This document shows, one piece after another, positions 16,242 to 26,196 of a stretch of 64,000 bases of DNA. Origin of the DNA: Paenibacillus sp. FSL R7-0204 (lineage in GTDB: Bacteria > Bacillota > Bacilli > Paenibacillales > Paenibacillaceae). The notes under the pieces were generated by a model. It was given only the letters and a program-made list of their open reading frames with translations. It was not told the DNA's origin and ran no database searches. Both the position numbers and the translations under genes were made by a program. Position 1 is the stretch's first letter. Each line of letters begins with the position of its first letter. Where the stretch lies: NCBI RefSeq assembly GCF_038002225.1, contig NZ_JBBOCA010000001.1:4650001-4714000 (forward strand), in the 5' to 3' direction.

Positions 16242-16700
16242 TTAGATTTCCGAAAGACTTATTGCCTTTAGCAATGCCTCCGCTAGATAAAACTCATTTA
16301 ATTCTTTACCCAAGAAAAAGGTTTTTTCCTCTTGATGAACATACCCTTTTTTAACAGTATAAGTAATGGGGATAACTTGATAACCTTCCTCATCCCAGTG
16401 TAGACCAACAATTTTCTTTTTTTTCACTGCTTTTTTATAACCTTTTACTTTCAAATGTTTCTCTATTGCAGTAACCTTTGGAAAATCTCTATCTACATAC
16501 TGAGAATAGCACCGTCCGAAACTCTCTTTTATAGCAAATTCAAGTTCTTCTAAGGTATAAGGATATTTAAGGTCCAAAATATCATTTATTTCTGCAGTAA
16601 CATCGTGTGTTGTCCAAATCCCATGTGGTACAAAATACAAATCATTATTTTTATCAATATACACTGTCACATTTTTGTAATCAAAATCCAATTGAATCAC
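16242..16700 (-). CDS. Probable Rhs-associated immunity protein
   Basis: 152 residues, lysine-rich, no signal peptide, family not recognised. Mixed alpha/beta composition (VTVYIDKNNDLYFVPHGIW near the N-terminus) and a C-terminal EALLKAISLSEI. The latter motif recurs as a remnant (EALLKTIDLSEI) behind the lipoprotein gene at 16.9 kb together with the same terminator, so this gene type once stood directly behind the Rhs toxin as well. That position and copy pattern are typical of toxin-immunity cassettes; the immunity role is inferred. Confidence 0.6.
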   Translation of the reverse strand: MIQLDFDYKNVTVYIDKNNDLYFVPHGIWTTHDVTAEINDILDLKYPYTLEELEFAIKESFGRCYSQYVDRDFPKVTAIEKHLKVKGYKKAVKKKKIVGLHWDEEGYQVIPITYTVKKGYVHQEEKTFFLGKELNEFYLAEALLKAISLSEI

Positions 16701-16835
16701 TCCTATTCAACTATTTTAACTATTATTTGTCCTCCTCTGTTACTGGCTTCAGTTATCTCTCAATCTAGTTGACGGGAGTATAAGTTCACTTGTCAGCTAT
16801 AAATTATAATGCAATTAGTTCAACACCGTGACACT

Positions 16836-16940
16836 AGAATGTCGAACGTTAAGTCAAAAGCCATATGCAGCAATTCCGCATATGGCAAAGGTAAATAATC
16901 CTATTTCTGAAAGGTCTATTGTTTTTAACAATGCTTCAAT
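16836..16940 (-). repeat. Immunity-gene 3' remnant plus terminator, copy 2
   Basis: Contains a perfect 9-bp hairpin (GCCATATGC at 16860-16868 with GCATATGGC at 16878-16886) preceded by the same ~25-nt block as at 16169. Between the hairpin and the lipoprotein stop the minus strand still reads EALLKTIDLSEI, the last codons of the gene at 16242. It now serves as terminator of the Rhs-lipoprotein unit. Confidence 0.75.
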
Positions 16941-17305
16941 TACTCAAGTTCATTTAACATCTTTCTAATATTCTCTATATCCTTAGTAAGACTCTCAGCC
17001 AAAATTTTATTCTCTTCAGAATCACGTGTTGTAAAATCCATTCCGCCAAAAAAATCAATATCCAACGTCATAACTTTCTGCTTAATCTCATTTTCAGCCC
17101 CTGTATACTTTGTATCATAAAATTTGTTTAGCACATCCATTTTGGAACGAACGACACCAACATGCTGAATATTAATTTCAAATATTTCAAGAATCTCCGA
17201 TACCCTCTGTTTAAAATCATTTTTATCAGCATTTTTATTTTTTGAATTCATAGAACACCCCGATATTAGTATCATTATAATAAACAGTAGCAAAGTTTTT
17301 CTCAT
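16940..17305 (-). CDS. Small lipoprotein behind the Rhs toxin
   Basis: 121 residues with a clear lipoprotein signal (MRKTLLLFII, lipobox LISGC, lipidated Cys17). The mature part is lysine- and glutamate-rich and mostly helical, with no recognised domain. It starts one base after the Rhs stop codon and is probably translated by coupling. A gene in this slot is normally the immunity protein of the toxin, but an exported lipoprotein cannot easily meet a cytosolic nuclease. It may block entry at the surface, act as a delivery partner, or belong to a different tip. Confidence 0.75.
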   Translation of the reverse strand: MRKTLLLFIIMILISGCSMNSKNKNADKNDFKQRVSEILEIFEINIQHVGVVRSKMDVLNKFYDTKYTGAENEIKQKVMTLDIDFFGGMDFTTRDSEENKILAESLTKDIENIRKMLNELE

Positions 17306-17306
17306 A

Positions 17307-20300
17307 TCATTTCTTCCCTTTTCCCGGTTTTAATTGTATGAAATCAGAAAGATCAGGCCCATAGTCAAAGTTTGCTTGTACATAGTATGCAGCCTCGAAA
17401 GTAGTCAAATTCATGATTTTTCCCTCCCCCAAATCTAAATAGAAATCATATAAAATTTTTCCTTTATCATGAAATGTAATATTCATTCTAAGCAAATCAA
17501 CGATTTCTATTCCGTATATGTTTTCAAATTGTTGTCCCCTAATTAACTTAGAATTTAAGGATGCATAATTATTAAGTTGTTCTTCAGCATTTTCATAGAT
17601 ACCATCATAGGATTGTTTTAGATTTAATACGTTGCTCCTTGGCTTAACTTCCCACATTTCATAATCGCTAGATACAATATCAGCCCAATAATGTTTGTTA
17701 AGACGCCACGGAATATCCTTTTCAAGATGGTACTCAAGTTGAACATCAAGCCCAGTTTGCTTATGAATTGCACTCCCTGCAATTACTTGAGTAATTTCAT
17801 GAAAAGCTTGATATATTCCATTTTCACCATTTCGAGATAAAACGGTCTGAGTCATTCTTGCTGTATCATTTCGTTTGGTATAAGTACTAAAAATTAAATT
17901 AAGAAGGTCTTTGGGCATATTACCGGTCGGATCAGAATACCTCAACGGATTATTATGCACATAAGTATACACATTCTGCGTCAGCGGATTATCAATCTGC
18001 CCCTCATACGTATCCTCATTTAAAAACCGTCCCATACTCGGATCATAGTACCGTGCCCGCAGATAATACAGTCCGGTCTCATTGTCATACATCTCTCCGG
18101 TGTACTTAAAGGAGTTAGACGTTCCCTCCACCTGGCTAGTAATATTCCCCCACTCGTCATAGGTGTAATTATTCACGACTGTTCCGCTGGTATCGACAAT
18201 CTGTACCACGTCACCATGGCCGTTGTACAAGTAATAATAATCCTTAGCCGCTTTTTTATCCTTCTTCACCAACACCCGGTCTCCCCGGACAAAGTTTGCC
18301 TGTTCTACAATGGTGCCATTGATGAGCTTCTCTTCCGAGATCACTTGACCCTGGAAGTTGTAGTTCACCTGGGTTTCGGTATTCCCCTTGGTTTTCATGG
18401 ACCGCATTCCATCAGCGTAGTATTTGAAGCTAGTGTTGGTTCCGCCTTTGGTGACGATTGTTAATGTATTCTGCAAGTCATAGGTGTAGCTGGTATTCGC
18501 AGAATCCAGACTAAGGGTACTCGTATCGGACAAGGTTAGGCGGTTGCCCCGCACATCATAAGTATACGTCGTTTGTCCGCCGTCTGGGCGGCTGATGGAG
18601 ATCAGCCGGTTCAGCGCATCGTAGCCGTAATTCGTTGTTTGGGCAGAGGCTCCGTTGCGCGATTCACTGACAGCGACCCGGTTCCCGTTGTTGTCATAGC
18701 TGTAGCTGTAACTGGACAGGCTACTGCTCACTTTGGTATTGGTCATCCGCTCCGTCCAGCCCAGTGCCGGGTTGTAGGTGTATTCTGTCTTCAGTGTGCT
18801 GCCATCCGTCAGGGTCGGATAGGTGATCGACTTCACTTGATCATTGCCGAAATAGGTGTACTGTGCATTAGCTGATGCTGCCCCAGTCACTGCGGCACTC
18901 CCGTTGGCCTGTACCTGAGTCACCCGTGACTGCTGATACGTATAGTTGGTGAAAAAGCCCATGTACTGGTCGCTAATCTGTGTCATTCTTCCCAGCACAT
19001 CCACCTCGTTACCAATCGCTACGTAGTGGCTTCCAGAACGCCCATAGATCGAACGGGCTTGCCCCAAGCTATCGCTCGTCAACGTCTGGTAAGCCGTCTC
19101 CTCCTGATTGAGCAGCGTTTGGATCGTCTGCTTCTTCGGACTTCCATCCCCCGTAATCATGACGGTCTCCAACGTTTGGGCTACGTTGTTGATCTTCCCT
19201 TGTATCGTGCTCTTCTTCAGTTGACCCGCTTCATCGTAAAGATACGCGAAGCTGCTGCCATTGCGGTCGGTTTTAGCGGCTAACTGCCCTGAGCTGTTAT
19301 ACGTGTAGCTTTCGTTTTGGGAGGCTGCATCCTGCTTCACGCTGAGTAGACCCAGTTCGTTATACGTTTTGCTGTTCAGCACCTGGGGAGTCCCATTTTT
19401 GGCTTGGATTGTCACCAGTGACAATTGCCCATGACCATCATAGTTATAGCGTGTCGTCTGATTCAACGCATCCTTCAGGGCAATTAACCGGCCTAAGGCA
19501 TCGTATTGATAACTGGTTGTCACGCCATCCTCATTCAGATTACGATTCGGATCGGTGTATCCCGTCACCTGCCCGGCAATGTTGTAGCGATATGATTCGC
19601 TGATGGACTGTTGCTTCGTCGGCCAGTCTTTATAGGTGGACACAGATAACTTATTCCCCCAGGGGTCATAGCTCTCCTGGATATAGTTCAGAGTCTGGCC
19701 GGTGGTATGGTCCTGAATATAACTGGTCGCGGTGCGAGACCCCGAATCATAGTCGCTGACCATCACATCCCCGCTCGGTGTCGTCGCCCGATTCTGCCGG
19801 CCCCAGGAATCATAACTGGCGGTCAGTGCATTTCCTGCGGGATCGATGGAATAGACCGGACGTCCCTGATCATCATAATGATATTGGGTAAACACCCAAT
19901 TGCTCACGTTCTCATCATAATGCTCTTCCAGCAAGGCGAGACCTAATCCGTTATACAGTACATTTGCATAGGTTTTCATGCTCGTGCCACGGGTAATGTT
20001 GTTGACCGTGGTAATGGAATCGACCTTTAATACCTGTGTTCCTGCATTTGTCGCATCGAAATTAGGAGAGCTCCGGTTATAGTAGTTGTAGTCTACGACT
20101 TTCTGAACCCGTTCACTCTTGGCGTTGTTTATTTCAGGATAGGTTTCTTTTTTTAATCGCCCTACAGCATCGTATTCATAGGTAACGGTCTGATTGTTGG
20201 CCTCGGTTTTCTGAATGACCTGGCCATTGTCTTTATTGTAGAGCATTTTGGTGGTGACAGCTTTTTCGTCAGCGGTCCCGATATTGAACCATTGCTGCTG

Positions 20301-22847
20301 CTCTGTAGGATACGCATAGTTGTTCTCACTGCCATACCGCACTACCGATTTTGCCACCCGCTGATTATTTGCCCACGTCTGGGTAACGGCCTGTTCCAGC
20401 TTATGTTGTCCATCCTCATTCACATAGGTGTAGTCATACTTAGTTTGTTCACCTTTGGCATTCGTAATCGTTGCTGGCCGGCCTTCCGCAGTGTAAGAAT
20501 ATGACTCTGTATAAGGCACGCTGTCTGTTTCATTCTGGTATTTGGATACAGAAGCCGGAAAACGGTAGGTAGGTTCATACTGATAGCTAGTGGTATAGTG
20601 CTGCTTCAGATTCGGATTATTCCATTGCTCGGCCGTTAGCGGCTCCGTTTGGCTCTGAACCTGGCCCCAACTTGTATAGGTTGTCTCGGTATATAGATGT
20701 TTCGCCGTAGCGTCACTGTCCTGCGCGGCATATTCCGAAATCGTTGTCCGTGTGGGAGACTGGATAAACAACCCGTGGAACGCTGTATTTTCGGTTATTT
20801 TCCTCTCTCCGTTACCGGCAACCGTCTCTGAACGAAGGACTCTGCCTTCTTTGTCAAATGTATGGGTCGTACTTAGCCCGTTACTTGGTGTACTACTCAT
20901 CACCGCGGATGTGGTGCTGTAACGGAAATCATCCGGCAAATGACCTGGGTACTGCTCTGGGGTATTCCCCGTATAATCTCCCGTGTAAGTATACCGGAGT
21001 TGCTGATAGGCCTTTCCTCCCATATAGTCACTTCTAGACGTCGCCCGGTATTCTCCAAACGAATCGGAGTTACTCATATGCCGGCTCACATATTCATAAT
21101 TATACTTCGTGCTGGAATGCGGATAGTTGACTTCACTTAACAGTGCCTCAAAGTTAAATCCGTTATTCGGGATTAGCGTCAGTTGATTATCATAGTTAAA
21201 GTACGTGCTTTCTCCTATTGAATTTGTAATGCTAGAGAGAACCGGCTGATACACTTTGATCGCTGGCGCAAAATTTTTCGGGACATCCACAGCTACTCTG
21301 CCTTTCGTGAGAATGACCTTCTGAACTTCATTCGTCCCATTCATCACCCGGAGGGTAACCCGTTCACCGTTAAAGGGTTCTTCGTGAAGATTATACTCAT
21401 AGGTGAAGAGAACCATACGACCCAGCGTATCGGTAATCGAAGACAAGCGACCATTATCAGCATTCGAATACCTAAAAGTGATCGTGTTGCCGAACCTGTC
21501 TTTAATACCAAGCAATTTGCCTCTTGAAGAGAAATACTCCCGTTTCATATCCGAATATTCCATGTAATAACTTGATTCGTCTTGCCCGTTATTGAACTGG
21601 CCGGAGTACCTCGATTCAAAGATAATCCGTCTATCTTTTCCTTTGTAGTTAATTAAGTAGCTGTAATTGGAGAGTTCATCGCCCTGTTGCCCGATGGCAT
21701 AGACACTGCCACTTCCGTCATGATAGAAGCTTTGATTCTCTCCCATTTGAACGTATGGGAACTGGAAGGACCACCCATTCCCTAACTCAGGGGTCGCGTA
21801 TTCATATACGGACTCATTCATCTGCCAGTATTCGCTATAATAGGTTCTATAGATAAAAGGAGTCCCCTGATTAGAGTTGTACATCAGTCCCACATTCAAA
21901 TCCAGCCCATCCACGCCTGGCAAATGAAGCAGACTTTCTTTCCGGGTCACACTTCCCGCCACAGGATCAATGGTTTCACTGGAGGTATTACGGTCACTGA
22001 ATTGTGGTTTTTGGACCTGATTGATTTGCGCCTCTATGGCTCCTCTATCAATCACACCCGAGACTGCCGCATCAAATGCGGTAATCGACATCACCGATAA
22101 CGGATCTGCACTGAAATTCATCTCCGTCTTTGATGGCTCATAGACCGAGGAACGCACTGTGAATCTTCCAATCGCTTCCTGCTGCAGTGAATTCGGGTCG
22201 TATACATCTTCTCCAACTGTAGGAACATGGAGCGTCTGCATTTCGTGATCCAGTGTGGCTTGAATGTCTTCCCAGGATGCTTGTTTATCCTGCTTCCATC
22301 TCAACAGTTCGATGGCCGTCCACTTCGTCTGCCCCATCACCAGCAGGTTCAGCCAGTACACATCAATCTTGGAGGCTCCCGCTTGAACAAGTTGTTCAAT
22401 ATCTGCTTGTTTCAAGTCTAGATCCTCATTATCAGGTACACTCGACAAGATCCCCTTAGCTTTCAGACCCGTCAGGGCTGGTTGCAACCGTTCTTTCTTC
22501 TGAAGAATCTTCTTCTTCAATTGAGTTACAGGCAGCAGGTTGATATCATAAGCATCTTGAGTTACAGAAACAACCTCGTCTGCAATCAAGGGCTGGGAGG
22601 GTGCATTCCTTTGGGCTCCTGGTGTTATGGTCGGCTCAGGATTTTGGGGCAGGAATAGATCGGAGGGTCCTGAGGGTACTGGTGAGGGAGACGGACTACC
22701 TTTGGCTAATTCTGCTGTGCTTCTGGATGCAGTTGTCATAGCAGGATTAGCTGACGCTCTCCCCATAAGGTTAGGAAATCCGCTAAATAGTATAGCCAAG
22801 GATAGGACATAAATGAACAATGATTTTGCTTTTTGGTTAGACTTCAC
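17307..22847 (-). CDS. Rhs/WapA-like polymorphic toxin with nuclease tip
   Basis: 1846 residues; GTG start with GGGGAG 8 nt upstream. Order: signal peptide (about 1-34), Pro-rich spacer, N-terminal domain with repeat-family entry (about 90-420), about 1100 residues of YD repeats that form the Rhs shell, the conserved core GLYYLRARYYDPSMGRFLNE and DPTGN (about 1600-1643), and a unique ~205-residue tip. The tip has a PD-(D/E)xK-like pattern: Asp1723 in ADIV, Glu1733-x-Lys1735 in WEVKP, an upstream Glu in HEITQ and a downstream QLNNY. It is predicted to be a DNase delivered to neighbouring cells. A lipoprotein follows by 1 nt, and an array of YD-tagged adhesins precedes it on the same strand. 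Confidence 0.9.
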   Translation of the reverse strand: MKSNQKAKSLFIYVLSLAILFSGFPNLMGRASANPAMTTASRSTAELAKGSPSPSPVPSGPSDLFLPQNPEPTITPGAQRNAPSQPLIADEVVSVTQDAYDINLLPVTQLKKKILQKKERLQPALTGLKAKGILSSVPDNEDLDLKQADIEQLVQAGASKIDVYWLNLLVMGQTKWTAIELLRWKQDKQASWEDIQATLDHEMQTLHVPTVGEDVYDPNSLQQEAIGRFTVRSSVYEPSKTEMNFSADPLSVMSITAFDAAVSGVIDRGAIEAQINQVQKPQFSDRNTSSETIDPVAGSVTRKESLLHLPGVDGLDLNVGLMYNSNQGTPFIYRTYYSEYWQMNESVYEYATPELGNGWSFQFPYVQMGENQSFYHDGSGSVYAIGQQGDELSNYSYLINYKGKDRRIIFESRYSGQFNNGQDESSYYMEYSDMKREYFSSRGKLLGIKDRFGNTITFRYSNADNGRLSSITDTLGRMVLFTYEYNLHEEPFNGERVTLRVMNGTNEVQKVILTKGRVAVDVPKNFAPAIKVYQPVLSSITNSIGESTYFNYDNQLTLIPNNGFNFEALLSEVNYPHSSTKYNYEYVSRHMSNSDSFGEYRATSRSDYMGGKAYQQLRYTYTGDYTGNTPEQYPGHLPDDFRYSTTSAVMSSTPSNGLSTTHTFDKEGRVLRSETVAGNGERKITENTAFHGLFIQSPTRTTISEYAAQDSDATAKHLYTETTYTSWGQVQSQTEPLTAEQWNNPNLKQHYTTSYQYEPTYRFPASVSKYQNETDSVPYTESYSYTAEGRPATITNAKGEQTKYDYTYVNEDGQHKLEQAVTQTWANNQRVAKSVVRYGSENNYAYPTEQQQWFNIGTADEKAVTTKMLYNKDNGQVIQKTEANNQTVTYEYDAVGRLKKETYPEINNAKSERVQKVVDYNYYNRSSPNFDATNAGTQVLKVDSITTVNNITRGTSMKTYANVLYNGLGLALLEEHYDENVSNWVFTQYHYDDQGRPVYSIDPAGNALTASYDSWGRQNRATTPSGDVMVSDYDSGSRTATSYIQDHTTGQTLNYIQESYDPWGNKLSVSTYKDWPTKQQSISESYRYNIAGQVTGYTDPNRNLNEDGVTTSYQYDALGRLIALKDALNQTTRYNYDGHGQLSLVTIQAKNGTPQVLNSKTYNELGLLSVKQDAASQNESYTYNSSGQLAAKTDRNGSSFAYLYDEAGQLKKSTIQGKINNVAQTLETVMITGDGSPKKQTIQTLLNQEETAYQTLTSDSLGQARSIYGRSGSHYVAIGNEVDVLGRMTQISDQYMGFFTNYTYQQSRVTQVQANGSAAVTGAASANAQYTYFGNDQVKSITYPTLTDGSTLKTEYTYNPALGWTERMTNTKVSSSLSSYSYSYDNNGNRVAVSESRNGASAQTTNYGYDALNRLISISRPDGGQTTYTYDVRGNRLTLSDTSTLSLDSANTSYTYDLQNTLTIVTKGGTNTSFKYYADGMRSMKTKGNTETQVNYNFQGQVISEEKLINGTIVEQANFVRGDRVLVKKDKKAAKDYYYLYNGHGDVVQIVDTSGTVVNNYTYDEWGNITSQVEGTSNSFKYTGEMYDNETGLYYLRARYYDPSMGRFLNEDTYEGQIDNPLTQNVYTYVHNNPLRYSDPTGNMPKDLLNLIFSTYTKRNDTARMTQTVLSRNGENGIYQAFHEITQVIAGSAIHKQTGLDVQLEYHLEKDIPWRLNKHYWADIVSSDYEMWEVKPRSNVLNLKQSYDGIYENAEEQLNNYASLNSKLIRGQQFENIYGIEIVDLLRMNITFHDKGKILYDFYLDLGEGKIMNLTTFEAAYYVQANFDYGPDLSDFIQLKPGKGKK

Positions 22848-22897
22848 TCTAAAACTCCCCTGTCTTGTGTTAATTATAATGGTAAAAATTTCGTAAA

Positions 22898-24154
22898 TCA
22901 GTTCGTTCTAACCCGCTTTAGAATCAAATTCCCATTTGCGTCATAGTCATAGTAAACGGTCTTCCCAGAAGTAAGTTTCACCGATTGAAGTCTTCCAGAG
23001 GAGTCATACGTATATGTATTGGTTTTAGAAGGATCAATAACCGTAACCGACTTCACCAGCGTTTCGCCAAACCAGGTTAGGTGCTCCTGCAGCATTTCCC
23101 AATCGGTAACATAGGTACCTGGTACAGCAGGAGCTGTCATTGTAAAAGCAAAAGTATACTCTTCACCCGGTCTAATAATGGTGCCGGGAGGCAAATAATA
23201 ACGTCCTTGGGCAAACGGGTCATTGTCCCCGGCCGCCCCTAATCGGTACATTCCTGGAGCGGTTCCCTCTTCGTACCAGGATGTCTCACCCTCGTTGCGC
23301 ATGGTTACAGACACATTATAGGTTTGTCCTACTTCCATGGTAGAAGGAATCGTATGTGTGATCACCCTGGCGTTACGTGTCCCCTCTACGACTTGGACAT
23401 TTTTCGTGAAAGTCTGACCGAACCAAGTGACCCCGTCATGAACCATTCTCCAATCGGTCATATAGGTTCCGGTCTCAGCCGGCGCCTGCATGATGAAAGT
23501 AAAACTTTGAACTTCTCCTGGCTTCACTCTTCTTCCATCAGAGATCATTTGCCTGGCATACGCAAACGGATCTTGATCACCTACACCCCCTAAATTATAC
23601 CAAGTCTCTTTCGACCACGTATCTCCGCCATCGTTGCGGAAGGACAAAGTGACTGGATACTTATGCCCTTTGGCCATGACAGACGGGATATTCTCATCCA
23701 TCAGTGTAGCTGAACTGGAGGGTATCTTAGAGACAACAGAGACATTTACGGTCACCGTATCTCCAAACCACTCGACATGCTCCTTCACCATTCTCCAATC
23801 GGTAATATAGCTTCCAGTTGTGGCCGGGGCGGTCATATTGAAGTAAAAAGTGAAAGATTGTCCAGGGTTGACACCCTGTCTATTAGGGATAAACTTCCTC
23901 CCATAAGAAAATGGATCGCTGTCCCCCACTTCACCCAGCCGAAATAGATTCTGCTCTGACCAGACTTCTGAGCTATCATTACGAACCGTCACACTCACTG
24001 GATAAGTGACTCCCGCTTGCATCATCGAAGGGATTGTGTGGTGCAGAATTATCGCCCCTCTGCCCGAAGCATGAGTGGTTGAAGGAACCAACACCGCCGA
24101 GAAGCTAAGCAGCAAGATGAACAATAGGCTGATTTTATTCCAATACTTTTGCAT
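22898..24154 (-). CDS. Secreted protein: three NBR1-Ig-like domains and a YD cassette
   Basis: 418 residues. Signal peptide (about 1-29); three NBR1 central-domain (Ig-like) repeats of about 105-115 residues, each with TIPS/NIPS, VTVRND or equivalent, W, the LGxxGDxDPF loop and a closing TxWFG strand; and a C-terminal two-unit YD cassette (YTYDSSGRL...YDYDANGNL) that ends the protein. NBR1-Ig domains are protein- or carbohydrate-binding beta-sandwiches. It ends 50 nt before the Rhs gene, same strand; GGAGG lies 4 nt before the ATG. Probably a surface-binding accessory of the Rhs system; the YD tail could dock on the Rhs shell, which is inference. Confidence 0.82.
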   Translation of the reverse strand: MQKYWNKISLLFILLLSFSAVLVPSTTHASGRGAIILHHTIPSMMQAGVTYPVSVTVRNDSSEVWSEQNLFRLGEVGDSDPFSYGRKFIPNRQGVNPGQSFTFYFNMTAPATTGSYITDWRMVKEHVEWFGDTVTVNVSVVSKIPSSSATLMDENIPSVMAKGHKYPVTLSFRNDGGDTWSKETWYNLGGVGDQDPFAYARQMISDGRRVKPGEVQSFTFIMQAPAETGTYMTDWRMVHDGVTWFGQTFTKNVQVVEGTRNARVITHTIPSTMEVGQTYNVSVTMRNEGETSWYEEGTAPGMYRLGAAGDNDPFAQGRYYLPPGTIIRPGEEYTFAFTMTAPAVPGTYVTDWEMLQEHLTWFGETLVKSVTVIDPSKTNTYTYDSSGRLQSVKLTSGKTVYYDYDANGNLILKRVRTN

Positions 24155-24192
24155 ATTACCTCCAGAGAATTGTCTTATAGGACTTACTCAAA

Positions 24193-26177
24193 TTATTTCG
24201 AGACTTTGATCAGATTCCCATTGGCATCATATTCATAACGCACCATACTACCATCTGAGAGACGCATAGAATTGAGCCGACCATTAGAATCATAAAGGTA
24301 TTCCACCGGAGAATAGGTAGGGTATGGCAGATATAGCTGGGACTGTGGGACAATCTCCTTCAGTTGGTGCTCACCGGACCGCGATAAGCCAAAGGACGCA
24401 CCGCCCTCATTCTCAAAATACTCAACTCTAATCTCATAATTCTGCCCTTCCATCAGGACAATTGGAAGACTCGTTAATTCACTGGCCTGGGGAATCCACT
24501 TATCAATAAGCAACTGACCATTTACCCATAAGCGAACACCATCATCTGAATTCGCGTAGAATGTGTATGTCCCGCTAGATGAAGGGCGGATTAACCCCTG
24601 CCATCTGACTGAGAATTTATCTGCTGCCATGCTCGAATCTGGAGACTCATTTCCCCATCCGAAACTCAACCCTCCATCTGTGCGTGTTAGCTTCAGGTCA
24701 GTCAATTCCATGTTGCTATAATAATCACCTTTCAGACCTACGCCCGAACTCTCCACTGGAGGATATAATTGACTTTGGGGAATGAACTCCTTCGTCTGGG
24801 TAGGACTTTCCCACAAAAGCCCAATCGCTGCTCCGCCCAGATTCTCAAAATATTCAATCTGAATGTCGTATTGATTGCCCGCAACCAGTGGGATAGAGTT
24901 GCTGCGGAATTGATCTGACTGATTAACCCATCGATTGAGCACAAGCTTGCCGTCTATCCATAAACGTACCCCATCGTCAGCATTAAGATAAAAGGTATAG
25001 TTGTCGCTGTACCTTGGTTTAATGGTTCCTGTCCATCTGGCAGAGAAGGTATCCGGCCCGATCTGGCTATCCGGCGAACCCTCTATCCAATTGAAATTAA
25101 TGTTTGCATCGGTACGGGTCAGTTTTAACTCATTCATCTCCAGATCATCGTAGTATTCACCTTTTAACCCTACCCCTTGGACATCCGGCAGATGATGCAA
25201 TTGACTTTGCGGCACAACCTGTTTCACCTGGCTAGCACTTGACCACTGTAAAATCGCTGTTGCTCCCCCGCCATTCTCGAAATACTCCAGACGGATGTCA
25301 TAGTTGTGTACAGCGGTTAATGTAATGGGCTGGCTTGTCAGTTCACCAGCTTGAGTTATCCACTTATCAAGGATTAAGTGGCCATCCACCCATAATCTGA
25401 CCCCATCATCTGCTATTACCTGGAACGTATAGGTTTCGCTATATTTAGGTTTAATAGAGCCTGTCCACCTTACTGAAAAAGTATCAATCCCCATGGTGGC
25501 ATCGGGCGAGCCTAATCCCCAGCCAAAATTCACGTTTGCATCCGTTCGTGTCAGCTTAAGACCGGTAAGGTCGATATTGTCGTAATACTCCCCTTTGAGA
25601 CCAGTAAGCGACGATTCTACAGGTGGAGTGAATTGTGCCTGCGGCACAACCTGTTTGACTTGGCTGGCACTTGACCACTGTAATATCGCTGTTGCTCACC
25701 CGCCATTCTCGAAATACTCCAACCGAATATCATAGTTTTGTCCGGCTTTTAATGTAATAGGCAGACTTGTCAGTTCACTGGCTTGGGTTACCCACTTATC
25801 CAGAATCAGACGGCCATCCACCCATAGACGGACCCCATCATCCGCTATAACATGGAACGTATACACTTCGCTATATTTGGCTTTAATGGAGCCTGTCCAT
25901 CTTACAGAGAACGTATCGGGTTCAATAGACGCATCAGGAGAGCCTAATCCCCAGCCAAAATTCACGTTTGCATCTATCCGTGTCAACTTGTGCCCGTCAG
26001 GTTAATGTTATCGTAATACTCCCCTTGTAGCCCGCTGGTACCAGCCGCTGCTGCAACAGAATTACTTTGGTCTGGGGAATACACTAAGCTTCCTCCTGTA
26101 TAATAAATCAGCGTGAATACGATGAAGGATACTAGAAATCGCTTTAGCATTTTCAATCTGCCCATTTTCCTCTCCAT
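24193..26177 (-). pseudogene. Secreted PA14 x4 plus YD protein, disrupted
   Basis: Ancestral protein: signal peptide, four PA14 domains of about 145 residues (each GEYYDN..., WTGSIKP.Y, DDGVRLWVDG, EYFENGG) and a C-terminal YD cassette (YLYDSNGRL...YEYDANGNL). Two lesions: a frameshift near 25983, by about one lost base inside the first module (LTG then out of frame before LTRIDANVN), and a nonsense change at 25696-25698, where GGGGGA of sister repeats became GGGTGA. The intact downstream frame (24193-25647) codes three PA14 domains and the YD tail but lacks a signal peptide. PA14 domains bind glycans. It lies 38 nt before the NBR1-Ig gene. Confidence 0.8.
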
Positions 26178-26196
26178 GTGTAATCAATTTGCACCT

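Noticed and set aside
24193..25647. PA14 x3-YD frame as an independent intact gene
   Set aside because: Its first ATG lies between modules, no signal peptide, and the upstream frames continue the same repeat series. Better read as one broken gene.
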